A stretch of 64,000 nt of DNA, taken from positions 2,799,601-2,863,600 of the forward strand of contig NZ_LT630337.1 in the NCBI RefSeq assembly GCF_900117315.1, given 5' to 3'. The position numbers and the translations under genes are program-made. The stretch comes from Bacillus massilinigeriensis (GTDB lineage: Bacteria; Bacillota; Bacilli; Bacillales; Cytobacillaceae). The notes under the pieces are model-generated. The model saw only the letters and a list, made by a program, of their open reading frames with translations. It was not told the DNA's origin and did not search any database. The first letter of the stretch is position 1. The number at the start of each line of letters is the position of its first letter. This document shows, piece by piece, positions 16,749-25,442 of the stretch.

Positions 16749-16954
16749 GTTTCAATAGGGATTTTTTTACTAAACCACCTAGCGTCTATTCTTGAACCTG
16801 TTAAACTGACAGCTGAGATGCAAAAAAATATGGACAAAAAATGGATGGATAAATGGATGGAGAGCGGAATGAAGCAATATTATCGTGGGGGTGAAGAACT
16901 ACAGAACTACCTCTGATGGAGAAGGATTATGAGGATTTATATATAGTGAAACTT

Positions 16955-16991
16955 CCACCAGTGGGGGTTTTCTTTCATCCCCCACTGATGG
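16955..16991. repeat. Strong hairpin, first part of a composite structured element
   Basis: CCACCAGTGGGGG (16955-16967) pairs with CCCCCACTGATGG (16979-16991), 12 of 13 pairs, across an 11-nt loop. No T run, so it is not a plain terminator. It is followed 20 bp later by a larger nested hairpin. Confidence 0.65.
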
Positions 16992-17011
16992 TTAGTTGAA
17001 CCAATCTGCAC

Positions 17012-17084
17012 GTTTACGGGCGATCCCCGCTTATCTTTCTTCGAATTCTCTAATTCTTGAAGTGGGGTCTTACTGCCCATTAAC
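17012..17084. repeat. Long nested hairpin, second part of the composite element
   Basis: Outer arms GTTTACGGGC/GCCCATTAAC (17012-17021, 17075-17084), middle arms CCCCGCTT/AAGTGGGG (17025-17032, 17060-17067) and inner arms GAATT/AATTC (17043-17047, 17052-17056) nest into one 73-nt structure. I have the impression of similar hairpins in other Bacillaceae intergenic regions, but cannot check this here. A dispersed repeat or structured RNA is likelier than a regulatory leader, since no gene starts downstream. Confidence 0.55.
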
Positions 17085-17380
17085 CTGCGATAAGAATGTC
17101 ATTGATATGTATGAGGATGGTGGATAGAGAAACAGAATTATATGAGGTCATAAATGATGTAGTCTATGAATTCTTTCCTGATTTGCTCAGTTGATTCAGT
17201 TGGAATGACGATGGGAGGGTCAGATTTTGTTGCATCTTAACCATGAAAAGGTGAATGATGGACAAGAGGTTCGTAAAAAATTGTCATATGAAATGGAAAA
17301 ATAATGTTAATCATTTGAAAAATGCTTGATTTATGAGAGTGGGCCTATTCTATTCATTTTAAATATTGGTTTCAACTGCG

Positions 17381-17708
17381 TTTATTCGCGAAAAATAAAA
17401 TTTATTCGCGAAATCATCGGAAATATTCGCGAAATTTGAAATTTATTCGCGAAAACTAGACATTTATTCGCGAAACCAAAATTTATTCGCAAAAATCCAG
17501 GTTTATTCGCAAATTCATAAATTTATTCGCGAAAATCAAGACTTATTCGCGAAATCATAATACACGCGAAAACCCCAGGATTTTTCACAAAACGTAATCA
17601 TAATTCACACTCGCAAAAATTTGCGAAACCCAAATTCACTCGCGAAAATCAGGTTTATTCGGAAACCATATATTCACTCATGAAAGTCCAAGGGTTATTC
17701 ACGAAATT
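17381..17708. repeat. Degenerate array of TTTATTCGCGAAA units, period about 20 bp
   Basis: TTCGCGAA, an 8-bp palindrome, occurs at 17385, 17405, 17426, 17446, 17467, 17526 and 17546, with TTCGCAAA variants at 17486 and 17506. Intervals are 19-21 bp. From 17560 to 17708 the unit decays (CACGCGAA, TTTGCGAA, ACTCGCGAA, TTCGGAAA, TTCACGAA). Flanks of the core are mostly TTTA on the left and AA on the right; the 7-8 bases between units vary. Period is not a multiple of three, so it is not a coding repeat. Function unknown. Confidence 0.9.
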
Positions 17709-17812
17709 AAAATTACTCACCACATCCAAAATACGCATATTACAACCCCACTCCCCTCCCTTCACAAAAAATACATCCTAAAAAACCACTCGCATCTAGC
17801 CCTCCCAAGTAC

Positions 17813-17843
17813 ATAAAAAAGAAGGGACAAACAAGCCCCTTCC
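17813..17843 (-). terminator. Terminator of the SDR gene
   Basis: GAAGGG (17821-17826) and CCCTTC (17837-17842) with a 10-nt loop, followed by T run on the minus strand, directly at the SDR stop codon. Confidence 0.75.
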
Positions 17844-18634
17844 TACTTTCGATCAAAAAACCTCTTCCCGATTTTTTCAAACGCCCTTGGAAACAAGGTA
17901 TAAATCACGCTTCCCGCATTCATCCAGCGCGGAAGATTAATTTCCCTTGTTGGGGTTAGCATTGCGTCCACAATCTTTTTGGCCACATATTTTGGATCAA
18001 GCATAAATCTTTGGACACTCTTAACATATGTACCCTTCTCATCAGCAATTTGAAAAAAATTCGTAGAGATGGGACCTGGATTAACCGAAGTCACAAAGAC
18101 ATGATAATCTGATAACTCCATGCGCAAACTGTTTGTAAAACCAAGCACCGCATGCTTTGTTGCTGAATACACGCTTGATTTCGGAGTAGCTAATTTTCCT
18201 GCTTGTGAGGCAATATTGATAATATGTCCACTCTTTCTTCTTCGCATAGATGGCAACACCTTTAGGGTACAGGCCATCAACCCAATCACATTGACATCAA
18301 ACATCGATTGAATTTCGTCGAGCTTCGCTTCATGTGCCTCACGAAAAATACCGAAGCCAGCGTTATTCACTAGAACATCCACTTGTTCTTGTTTTTTGAG
18401 GATTTCATTAAATACATGTTCAACTTGATCCTTATCAGATACATCAAGCTGATGCACTTCAACAGGAACAGAAAAACAACTCTCTAAATCGATTTTTAGA
18501 GCCTCTAACTTATCCATGCTTCGCGCCAAAAGAACGAGATTGGCCCCTCTTTCTGCACAAAGCCTGGCGATTTCAGCTCCAATTCCGCCTGATGCTCCAG
18601 TTATTATGACATTCTTTCCCTTAAGGCGATTCAC
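17843..18634 (-). CDS. yqjQ: Short-chain dehydrogenase/reductase (YqjQ-like)
   Basis: NAD(P)-dependent SDR of 263 residues. Motifs: TGASGGIG cofactor loop near 12, NNAGFG near 90, catalytic Ser in IINIASQAGK near 141 and YxxxK in YSATKHAV near 155. Substrate unknown. Start is GTG at 18634, preceded by AGAGGA; an in-frame start at 18679 would extend into the upstream gene. It follows the metallo-hydrolase gene by 13 bp, as yqjP-yqjQ do in B. subtilis. Confidence 0.88.
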   Translation of the reverse strand: MNRLKGKNVIITGASGGIGAEIARLCAERGANLVLLARSMDKLEALKIDLESCFSVPVEVHQLDVSDKDQVEHVFNEILKKQEQVDVLVNNAGFGIFREAHEAKLDEIQSMFDVNVIGLMACTLKVLPSMRRRKSGHIINIASQAGKLATPKSSVYSATKHAVLGFTNSLRMELSDYHVFVTSVNPGPISTNFFQIADEKGTYVKSVQRFMLDPKYVAKKIVDAMLTPTREINLPRWMNAGSVIYTLFPRAFEKIGKRFFDRK

Positions 18635-18647
18635 CGTATCAGTCCTC

Positions 18648-19613
18648 TCATGATTTAACCATGTATGATAATGCTCCATTCTTACTATCGATATTTATTT
18701 CTTCTATAGAAGCTAAATAGTCCGTCTGAGCAACGGTTTCAGAAAGCGTCAACATCAATTCACGTTTATACACCTTTGGAAAAAGACGCTTGCAAATTTC
18801 AAATACAGTTAAAGCTTCTGTCTCTAACCATTTTTTCACCATCATCGCCCGCTGATGCTGACGATTGAGCCGTTTTTCAACTAATTCTGGAACATTTGTA
18901 ATCTCATCACCATGTCCAGTATATACAAGATTGATTGGATAATGCAAAAGCTTCTTTAGGGCATCATTATATTGAAGCTGCGATTTAGGACGCTCCATTG
19001 ATCCGGGAAGTGGTGGCTCAATAAGTGGATTCGGAGAAATATGAGCGAGTAAATGATCACCAGCGATATAGGTACCATCCTTTTCACGTAAAAGCCCAAT
19101 ATGGCTTTGTGCATGTCCTGGTGTCTCAATAACCCTCCATTCTGACAAACCCTTAGGAATATCCCCTTCAACTAATATCCCTGAAAGAGAACGCTTCGAG
19201 GAATATTTAAATTGTTTTTTTAATAATTGAATTAAAGGTAAGAATTCATCAGGCACACCGAATTCAGTAAACATCTTATAGAAAAATTGTCGCTGCTCTT
19301 CGAGGAATTGCTCTGATTGCTCAAGCCATCTGTTATTGAAAGGATGACCATAGACTTCGAGATCTGGAGAGAGATATTCAAGTAGACCGATATGATCAAT
19401 ATGATGATGGGTTAAAACAATCTGTTCAATATCTTTTGGAGTAAGACCGAGCTCTTGAAGCTCGTTATTAAACACTTCCCGAGCAGCTTCCGTATTCACC
19501 CCTGCATCCACAAGTGTTAATCTTTCGCCCTTTATTACATACACATTTACATCTCCCACCGGAAATGGTGTGGGCAACGTAATTTTAGCAATACCGTTTA
19601 TCCATTCTGCCAT
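18648..19613 (-). CDS. yqjP: Metallo-beta-lactamase fold hydrolase (YqjP-like)
   Basis: A 321-residue MBL-fold protein: metal-binding THHHIDHIG near 75-83, later His in TPGHAQSHIG near 160, Asp in AGDHLLAH near 182 and His in YTGHGDEI near 240, with a C-terminal winged-helix-like extension. This arrangement resembles glyoxalase II-like thioesterases; substrate unknown. ATG at 19613 follows AAGGGG by 8 nt; a longer open frame to 19796 runs into AT-rich leader sequence without family support. Cotranscribed with the SDR gene. Confidence 0.87.
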   Translation of the reverse strand: MAEWINGIAKITLPTPFPVGDVNVYVIKGERLTLVDAGVNTEAAREVFNNELQELGLTPKDIEQIVLTHHHIDHIGLLEYLSPDLEVYGHPFNNRWLEQSEQFLEEQRQFFYKMFTEFGVPDEFLPLIQLLKKQFKYSSKRSLSGILVEGDIPKGLSEWRVIETPGHAQSHIGLLREKDGTYIAGDHLLAHISPNPLIEPPLPGSMERPKSQLQYNDALKKLLHYPINLVYTGHGDEITNVPELVEKRLNRQHQRAMMVKKWLETEALTVFEICKRLFPKVYKRELMLTLSETVAQTDYLASIEEINIDSKNGALSYMVKS

Positions 19614-19789
19614 ACAATAACCCCTTTGTATTATATTTATATATAAATAAAAAATAAAAACAAATTTCTGATAAACCCCTATCCTTTTGCATATATTAGT
19701 TATAAAAATTAGTTTAACGTTATTTTTAGGAATTGTCATTATTTTCACATAATTATTATAAGAAAATTTAAAAAATTCAAAGTTACTTC

Positions 19790-19819
19790 TTGACAAATAG
19801 GCTTGTTTTCTTGCATAAT
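19790..19819 (+). promoter_or_regulatory. Sigma-A promoter of the proI T-box transcript
   Basis: Perfect TTGACA (19790-19795), 18-bp spacer, CATAAT (19814-19819), just ahead of the leader RNA. Confidence 0.75.
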
Positions 19820-19825
19820 CACAAT

Positions 19826-20086
19826 TAATATTCCAATGAATGAAAACGGCAATCGATTAAGGCCAGTAAATGGAAAATGACGAAAGAGAGTGAAGCTCGT
19901 TTAGGCTGAAAGGCTTCATCGTCCTCTTGACCATTGAACCTACCTTATGAGCTTCTAGGAAAACCTAGACGTGTTCCAGCGTTAATGGACTAAAGCTGCA
20001 TCTTTTCTTTATTATAGAAAAGGTGAATGAAGGTGGTACCACGGAAGTTAGACTTTCGTCCTTTACTGGGCGGAGGTCTTTTTTAT
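19826..20086 (+). promoter_or_regulatory. T-box riboswitch upstream of proI
   Basis: The conserved T-box core AAGGTGGTACCACGG lies at 20030-20044. It is followed by a 12-bp terminator helix (AGACTTTCGTCC, 20050-20061, with GGGCGGAGGTCT, 20068-20079) and T run. Stem I precedes it, with AGTA and AGAGAG elements at about 19866-19890. CCT at 19939-19941, in the context GAA-CCT-ACC, is the probable specifier for proline, in line with proI. The TGGT bulge would pair with an ACCA tRNA end. Uncharged tRNA-Pro should favour the antiterminator and switch the gene on. Confidence 0.9.
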
Positions 20087-20141
20087 TTGGACACATTCGA
20101 ACATTTTTTTAATAATCCATTCCACGGGAGGAGTTTGATTC

Positions 20142-20987
20142 ATGAATAAAATTACTATTATTGGTGCCGGATCCATTGCTGAGGCAATCATTTCAGGAAT
20201 GGTTAAGAACGATTTCATCGCAGGTGAGAAAATTTGGACGACAAATAGAAGCAATCAATCAAGATTACAGGAGCTTCAAAAGCAATATGGAGTAAGCTAC
20301 TCCTATAAAATGAGTGAACTTGTATCAGGTGCGAATATGATTGTTCTAGCAATGAAACCAAAGGATGCCCAGGAAGCGATTGAACAATTAAATCCTTTTC
20401 TAAAAAGCGATATGTTACTCGTTTCCGTACTAGCTGGTATCTCAATTGATTCCATCAACATGCTTACGGAAAAATCCTTGCCTATTGTTAGAGCGATGCC
20501 AAATACGTCCGCAACCGTTGGGAAATCGGCAACAGCACTTGCATTCAATGAAATGGTGACAACTAAACAAATGAATCTTGTAAAAAGTATGTTTGACACG
20601 GTTGGGCTGACAACTTTTGTAAAAGAAGATCAACTAGATGCTGTTACGGGTCTTTCAGGCAGCGGACCAGCATATATCTATTATCTTGTTGAGGCCTTAG
20701 AGAAAAGCGCGATTGAGATAGGATTAGAAGAAGAAATGGCCAAGGAATTAATCGTTCAAACCCTACTTGGAGCAGCAGAAATGTTATCGACAACAACGAA
20801 AAAACCTCAACAGCTCCGCAAAGAGGTTACAAGCCCAGGGGGTACTACTGAAGCGGGAATCAATATTCTAGAAGCCCACGGTGTACAGAAAGCCTTTATC
20901 CATTGCATAAAAGAGGCAACTGCCCAATCGAAACGACTTGGTTCAGCCATTACATTAGAAATTAATAAAATTCAAAAAACCTCATAA
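20142..20987 (+). CDS. proI: Pyrroline-5-carboxylate reductase
   Basis: Last step of proline synthesis: reduces 1-pyrroline-5-carboxylate with NAD(P)H. The 281 residues show the Rossmann start TIIGAGSIAEAIISG (3-17), VLAMKPK near 68, VRAMPNTSA near 118 and the family signature from GLSGSGPAYIYYLVEAL to REEVTSPGGTTEAG (about 165-240). SD GGGAGGAG lies before the ATG. Named proI because a T-box of probable proline specificity controls it and its position fits B. subtilis proI. Confidence 0.93.
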   Translation: MNKITIIGAGSIAEAIISGMVKNDFIAGEKIWTTNRSNQSRLQELQKQYGVSYSYKMSELVSGANMIVLAMKPKDAQEAIEQLNPFLKSDMLLVSVLAGISIDSINMLTEKSLPIVRAMPNTSATVGKSATALAFNEMVTTKQMNLVKSMFDTVGLTTFVKEDQLDAVTGLSGSGPAYIYYLVEALEKSAIEIGLEEEMAKELIVQTLLGAAEMLSTTTKKPQQLRKEVTSPGGTTEAGINILEAHGVQKAFIHCIKEATAQSKRLGSAITLEINKIQKTS

Positions 20988-21042
20988 TTGAGGGATCAAA
21001 TATTTTCTATTTTTCATTCCAACTTGAATAAAACAATTATAT

Positions 21043-21094
21043 AAAAGAGCCCGGATCATTAGTCTTTCTTTTGAAATACTAACATTCCAGGCTC
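21043..21094. terminator. Terminator between proI and rnz
   Basis: Long stem: GAGCCCGGA (21047-21055) with TCCAGGCTC (21086-21094), extended by ATTAGT/ACTAA inside. T run TTTTAT on the minus strand after the stem; a weaker T-rich stretch follows on the plus strand, so it may serve both genes. Confidence 0.7.
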
Positions 21095-21107
21095 CATTTT
21101 CATATCT

Positions 21108-22034
21108 CTACTTATTTAATGGAACGAAAACCTCTTTAAAATCCTCTGCAATCATGGACTTTGGAAATACTTCTTGGGCCTCTGCGACAAGTGTCTGCCA
21201 GGAATTCCGGTCATACCTTGAGCTAATATGAGTCATGCACAATCTTTTTGCCCCCGCTTTTTTAGCAATTTCTGCTGCCTGAACGGTCGTGGAATGAAAA
21301 TATTCATAGGCAAGATTCTCTTCCCCTTTTGAGAATGTTGCTTCATGAATTACTAGGTCTGCATCAAGGGACAACAAAATCGCAGCATCACATTTTCTTG
21401 TATCTCCTAGAATGGTCACAATCCGTCCCTTTTGTGCTGGGCCAATAAACTGAGAGGAATCAAGAATTTCTCCGTTCTCCAGTGTTATGGCTTCTCCATT
21501 TTTTATTTTTTTATAAATCGGACCAGGTTTAATACCAGCTTCCTCCAACTTTTCCGCAAGCAAAGCCCCTGGAAGGTCTTTTTCAATAATCCGATACCCA
21601 TAGGAAGGGACTCCGTGCTCTAACAGTCTTGTCTCCACTACAAATTGTTCATCCTCAAAAATCGTCCCTTCCTCAATCTCCATCACCTTTAGTGGGTATT
21701 TAAGATAGGTTTGGCTGACTGAAAGGCTGATTTCGATAAATTCCTTTAAACCCTTCGGACCATAGACTGTAACCTCTGATTCCCCACCTAAAAAGGAACG
21801 ACTAGCCAGTAGCCCTGGCAGCCCATAAAGATGATCTCCATGAAGATGGGTAATAAATATTTTTTCAATTCTTCTTGGTTTAATCGATGTATGTAAAATT
21901 TGATGCTGGGTGGCTTCCCCACAATCAAATAGCCAAATCGCTCCTCTTTCTTCCAAAAGCTTCAGCGCAATAGACGTAACATTTCGAAGCTTTGCAGGCA
22001 TACCTGCTCCAGTGCCTAAGAAAAAAACCTCCAA
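21108..22034 (-). CDS. rnz: Ribonuclease Z (tRNA 3'-processing)
   Basis: Endonuclease that cuts tRNA precursors lacking CCA just 3' of the discriminator base. The 308 residues match the long-known Bacillus enzyme: N-terminal [15 protein letters not shown], metal motif [13 protein letters not shown] near 63-75, GDTRKC near 210, HEATF and THISSRY near 270, and the flexible exosite arm (about 150-185, [12 protein letters not shown]). Start is TTG at 22034 with AGGGAG nine bases upstream; an ATG eight codons earlier would place the SD inside the gene. Confidence 0.93.
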   Translation of the reverse strand: MEVFFLGTGAGMPAKLRNVTSIALKLLEERGAIWLFDCGEATQHQILHTSIKPRRIEKIFITHLHGDHLYGLPGLLASRSFLGGESEVTVYGPKGLKEFIEISLSVSQTYLKYPLKVMEIEEGTIFEDEQFVVETRLLEHGVPSYGYRIIEKDLPGALLAEKLEEAGIKPGPIYKKIKNGEAITLENGEILDSSQFIGPAQKGRIVTILGDTRKCDAAILLSLDADLVIHEATFSKGEENLAYEYFHSTTVQAAEIAKKAGAKRLCMTHISSRYDRNSWQTLVAEAQEVFPKSMIAEDFKEVFVPLNK

Positions 22035-22223
22035 CTGATAAAACTCCCTTCCAAACATTCATCAAGCAAAACTAAAACAATCATTGTCCGATACATGATT
22101 CACTGAACTATAATATATCATATCAACCCTCTATCACATAATGCTTCAATAAGTAAAAATCCCTATGGATAGTTCACTTAAATTTGAAAAAAATAAAAAG
22201 AGTGTACATCTATTGCATAACTG

Positions 22224-22252
22224 TTGCTTATTTTTGAGATAATCGATAAAAT
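22224..22252 (+). promoter_or_regulatory. Candidate promoter of zwf
   Basis: TTGCTT (22224-22229), 17-bp spacer, TAAAAT (22247-22252), 85 bp before the zwf start. The surrounding 300-bp gap between the divergent rnz and zwf genes is AT-rich; nothing else is recognised in it. Confidence 0.35.
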
Positions 22253-22337
22253 TTTATATTTGTAAAGACTATTATTTTAATAAAATTTGCCAAGACCATA
22301 AACATATGATTTCTACATGAAGAGAGGTTCAAATATC

Positions 22338-23840
22338 GTGAATACAACTGAAAAACCATCCGCATTAATTGTGATTTTTGGGGCGACTGGAGATTTGGCC
22401 AACCGAAAATTATTTCCTTCCCTTTATCGATTATTTGAAAAAGGAAAGCTTTCGAAAAAATTTGCTGTCATCGGGGTTGCTCGACGACCACTTTCCAATG
22501 ATGAATTCCAACAAAATATAAGAAACTCTGTCCATTCATCAGCTAAGGAAGATGCATTGATAGAGGAATTTGCTTCCCATTTTTATTACCATTCACATGA
22601 TGTTACGGATTCTGCATCGTATGCTACATTAAAACAAATGGCTGAGGAATTGGATACAAATTATGACCTACAGGGGAATCGAATCTTTTATTTAGCCATG
22701 GCTCCGGAATTTTTCGGAACAATTGCCCTGCATTTAAAAGAGGATGGACTGACCAAAGTAAAAGGTTTTAAACGACTTGTTATTGAAAAACCATTTGGAC
22801 ATGACCTAGAATCAGCCAAGCATTTAAACAAGCAAATACGAAAAGCCTTTTCGGAAAATGAAATTTATCGGATTGATCACTATCTCGGTAAGGAAATGGT
22901 ACAAAATATCGAGGTCATCCGTTTTGCCAATGCCCTATTTGAACCTTTATGGAATAACCGTTACATATCCAATATCCAGGTTACATCAAGTGAGACCCTA
23001 GGTGTTGAAGAGCGTGGACGCTATTATGAAAAAAGTGGAGCCCTTAGGGATATGGTGCAAAATCACATGCTCCAAATTGTTGCATTACTCGCCATGGAGC
23101 CTCCAATAAAATTAACGACGGATGAGATTCGTTCAGAAAAGGTTAGAGTTCTTCGTGCCTTACGTCCGATTGAAGGAGGCAAGGTTCATAAGAAATTTGT
23201 TCGTGGACAATATGGCAATGGGGAAATAAATGGGGAAGCCGTTCCAGGTTATCGTGAGGAACAAATGGTGGATCCTGAATCTAATACAGAAACGTATGTA
23301 GCAGGAAAGCTCTTGATTGATAATTTCCGATGGGCAGGTGTACCATTTTACATCCGAACTGGAAAAAGGATGGGAACCAAATCTACAAAGATAGTTATTC
23401 AATTCAAGGATATTCCAATGAACCTATATTATCAAACAGACCAAACCTTAAATCCAAATTTATTGGTTATTCATATTCAGCCTGAAGAAGGGATCACCCT
23501 TCATTTAAATGCTAAAAAGGCAGGTCAAAGCATGGATGCAACCCCAGTAAAACTAAATTTCGCCAACAAAGGGGTTAATGGCATGAATACCCCAGAGGCA
23601 TATGAAAGACTGCTCTATGATTGTATGCGTGGAGATGCAACCAACTTTACTCATTGGGACGAGGTTGCTCTTTCCTGGAGCTTTGTCGATAAAATATCAG
23701 AGGTATGGGAAAACACAAAAGAGGAAAGCTTCCCGAACTATGCTTCAGGCACAGCTGGACCACAAGCAGCCAATGAGCTTCTTGAAAAAGACGGCTTCTT
23801 TTGGTGGCCAATTGCCGATTTAGAGGTTGAAAGCTGTTAA
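22338..23840 (+). CDS. zwf: Glucose-6-phosphate 1-dehydrogenase
   Basis: First step of the oxidative pentose phosphate pathway: glucose 6-phosphate plus NADP+ to 6-phosphogluconolactone. The 500 residues show the cofactor motif IFGATGDLANRKL near 13-25, EKPFGHD near 147 and the substrate signature RIDHYLGKE near 176-184 with its catalytic His. GTG at 22338 is preferred since AGAGAGG lies ten bases before it; the ATG at 22317 lacks an SD. It faces gndA, the second next enzyme of the pathway, across a shared terminator. Confidence 0.94.
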   Translation: MNTTEKPSALIVIFGATGDLANRKLFPSLYRLFEKGKLSKKFAVIGVARRPLSNDEFQQNIRNSVHSSAKEDALIEEFASHFYYHSHDVTDSASYATLKQMAEELDTNYDLQGNRIFYLAMAPEFFGTIALHLKEDGLTKVKGFKRLVIEKPFGHDLESAKHLNKQIRKAFSENEIYRIDHYLGKEMVQNIEVIRFANALFEPLWNNRYISNIQVTSSETLGVEERGRYYEKSGALRDMVQNHMLQIVALLAMEPPIKLTTDEIRSEKVRVLRALRPIEGGKVHKKFVRGQYGNGEINGEAVPGYREEQMVDPESNTETYVAGKLLIDNFRWAGVPFYIRTGKRMGTKSTKIVIQFKDIPMNLYYQTDQTLNPNLLVIHIQPEEGITLHLNAKKAGQSMDATPVKLNFANKGVNGMNTPEAYERLLYDCMRGDATNFTHWDEVALSWSFVDKISEVWENTKEESFPNYASGTAGPQAANELLEKDGFFWWPIADLEVESC

Positions 23841-23863
23841 TACAGCTCAATCATCAATTATAT

Positions 23864-23897
23864 AAAAAGAAGAGCAGCATATGCCGCTCTTCTTTTT
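23864..23897. terminator. Bidirectional terminator between zwf and gndA
   Basis: AAAAAGAAGAGC and GCTCTTCTTTTT form a nearly perfect palindrome with GCATATGC in the centre. T runs occur on both strands, and the convergent genes end within 25 bp on either side. Confidence 0.9.
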
Positions 23898-23901
23898 ATG
23901 T

Positions 23902-25311
23902 TTAATCCAACCAGTTTGTATGGAAAACTCCTTCTTTATCCACCCTTTGATAGGTGTGTGCCCCAAAATAATCGCGTTGAGCCTGCAAGAGATTAGCAGG
24001 TAGCGTTTCTGTACGGTAACTATCGTAATAGGATAAGGCCGCAGAGAAACATGGTACTGGTATCCCTTTTTGCACTGCAATGGAGATAATTTCACGTAAA
24101 GCATATTGATAGCTTTCAATAATTTCCTTAAAGTAAGGATCAAGAAGTAAATTCTTTAGACCCGGATTATGATCATATGCATCCTTAATCTTTTGGAGGA
24201 ATTGTGCGCGAATGATACAGCCTCCTCTAAATATCATAGCAATCTCGCCGTAACGCAGATCCCATCCATACTCCTCTGAAGCCACTCGCATTTGAGCAAA
24301 TCCCTGTGCATAAGAGCAAATTTTACTCATATATAAGGCCTTGCGAACTGACTCAATAAACACTTCACGATCTCCTGTAAACTCCTGCTTATCTGGTCCG
24401 TTAAGAATTTTACTTGCCTCAACACGTTCGTTCTTCATAGCAGAAATAAAACGTGCAAATACAGATTCCGTAATGATTGGTAGTGGTACACCTAAGTCTA
24501 ATGCGCTTTGGCTTGTCCATTTACCAGTACCCTTTTGACCAGCAGTATCAAGGATGATATCAACAAGAGGTTTTCCTGTCTCTTCATCCTTTTTTGTAAA
24601 AATATCAGCCGTAATCTCGATTAAGTAGCTATCAAGCTCACCCTTATTCCAGCCTGAGAATACTTGATGGAACTCTTCTGCACTTAACCCTAGAACTTGT
24701 TTTAATAAGTAATATGATTCAGAAATCAGCTGCATATCACCATATTCTATCCCATTATGAACCATTTTGACATAATGCCCTGCTCCATCAGGTCCTATAT
24801 AGGTTGTACAAGGTTCCCCATTTACTTTTGCAGAAATATCCTTGAAAATTGGGGCAACAAGATCATACGCTTCCTTTTGTCCGCCTGGCATAATGGAAGG
24901 TCCCTTTAAAGCACCTTCTTCTCCGCCTGAGACACCAGTTCCGATAAAATGGATTCCCATTTCACTTAATTCCTGATTCCGTCTCTGCGTATCTTTAAAA
25001 AAGGTATTCCCTCCATCAATTAGAATATCCCCTTTTTCTAAATATGGCTTTAATTGTTCAATCGTAGCATCAGTAGGTCCGCCAGCCTTAACCATTAGCA
25101 TGATCTTTCTTGGTTTTTCAAGAGACTGAACAAACTCCTCAATGGAATATGTACCGTAAATGTTCTTTCCTTCTGTTTCTTTAAGCATTTCATCTGTTTT
25201 TTCTCGTGATCGGTTATAAACGGAAACAGTATAGCCTCTTGACTCTATATTCATAGCTAAATTTTTACCCATTACCGCTAAACCAATTACACCTATTTGT
25301 TGATTGCTCAT
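23902..25311 (-). CDS. gndA: 6-phosphogluconate dehydrogenase, decarboxylating
   Basis: Oxidises 6-phosphogluconate to ribulose 5-phosphate and CO2. The 469 residues contain the Rossmann loop [12 protein letters not shown] (10-21), a cofactor Arg in [11 protein letters not shown] near 32, GGNTFFKDT near 100, the signature [14 protein letters not shown] (about 183-196, with the catalytic Lys and Asn-Gly-Ile-Glu) and C-terminal [13 protein letters not shown]. Length and N-terminus match B. subtilis GndA (YqjI). Confidence 0.94.
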   Translation of the reverse strand: MSNQQIGVIGLAVMGKNLAMNIESRGYTVSVYNRSREKTDEMLKETEGKNIYGTYSIEEFVQSLEKPRKIMLMVKAGGPTDATIEQLKPYLEKGDILIDGGNTFFKDTQRRNQELSEMGIHFIGTGVSGGEEGALKGPSIMPGGQKEAYDLVAPIFKDISAKVNGEPCTTYIGPDGAGHYVKMVHNGIEYGDMQLISESYYLLKQVLGLSAEEFHQVFSGWNKGELDSYLIEITADIFTKKDEETGKPLVDIILDTAGQKGTGKWTSQSALDLGVPLPIITESVFARFISAMKNERVEASKILNGPDKQEFTGDREVFIESVRKALYMSKICSYAQGFAQMRVASEEYGWDLRYGEIAMIFRGGCIIRAQFLQKIKDAYDHNPGLKNLLLDPYFKEIIESYQYALREIISIAVQKGIPVPCFSAALSYYDSYRTETLPANLLQAQRDYFGAHTYQRVDKEGVFHTNWLD

Positions 25312-25442
25312 GTTTTTCTTCCCTTCTAACCTGATATAGCCATATTATTTCAGAATCCACTTTACTTTATCAAAGATTCATTTATTGTTGCAACTAATCT
25401 ACCCTAATCCTATTCTTTCAATAATAAGTTAGAAAAAAACAC

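Larger units (their letters stand above)
16749..17812. other. Non-coding region of about 1.1 kb
   Basis: No gene-length frame is supported between the SOS promoter and the SDR terminator. Two tiny frames start with Met (16818-16916, 32 residues, Trp-rich; 17111-17194, 27 residues, RETELYEVINDVVYEFFPDLLS-like). Neither has an SD and both could be relics of a lost gene. The stretch also holds nested hairpins at 16955-17084 and the TTCGCGAA array at 17381-17708. The right end (17700-17810) is C- and A-rich without structure. Confidence 0.6.

Noticed and set aside
17381-17708. Reading the TTCGCGAA array as a CRISPR
   Set aside because: Repeats are only about 13 bp with 7-8 bp between them, units vary in sequence, and no cas gene is present. 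CRISPR repeats and spacers are each about 25-40 bp.
19614-19796. N-terminal extension of the metallo-hydrolase
   Set aside because: The extension is AT-rich leader translated into Ile, Phe, Tyr and Asn and touches the proI promoter region; the ATG at 19613 has an SD.
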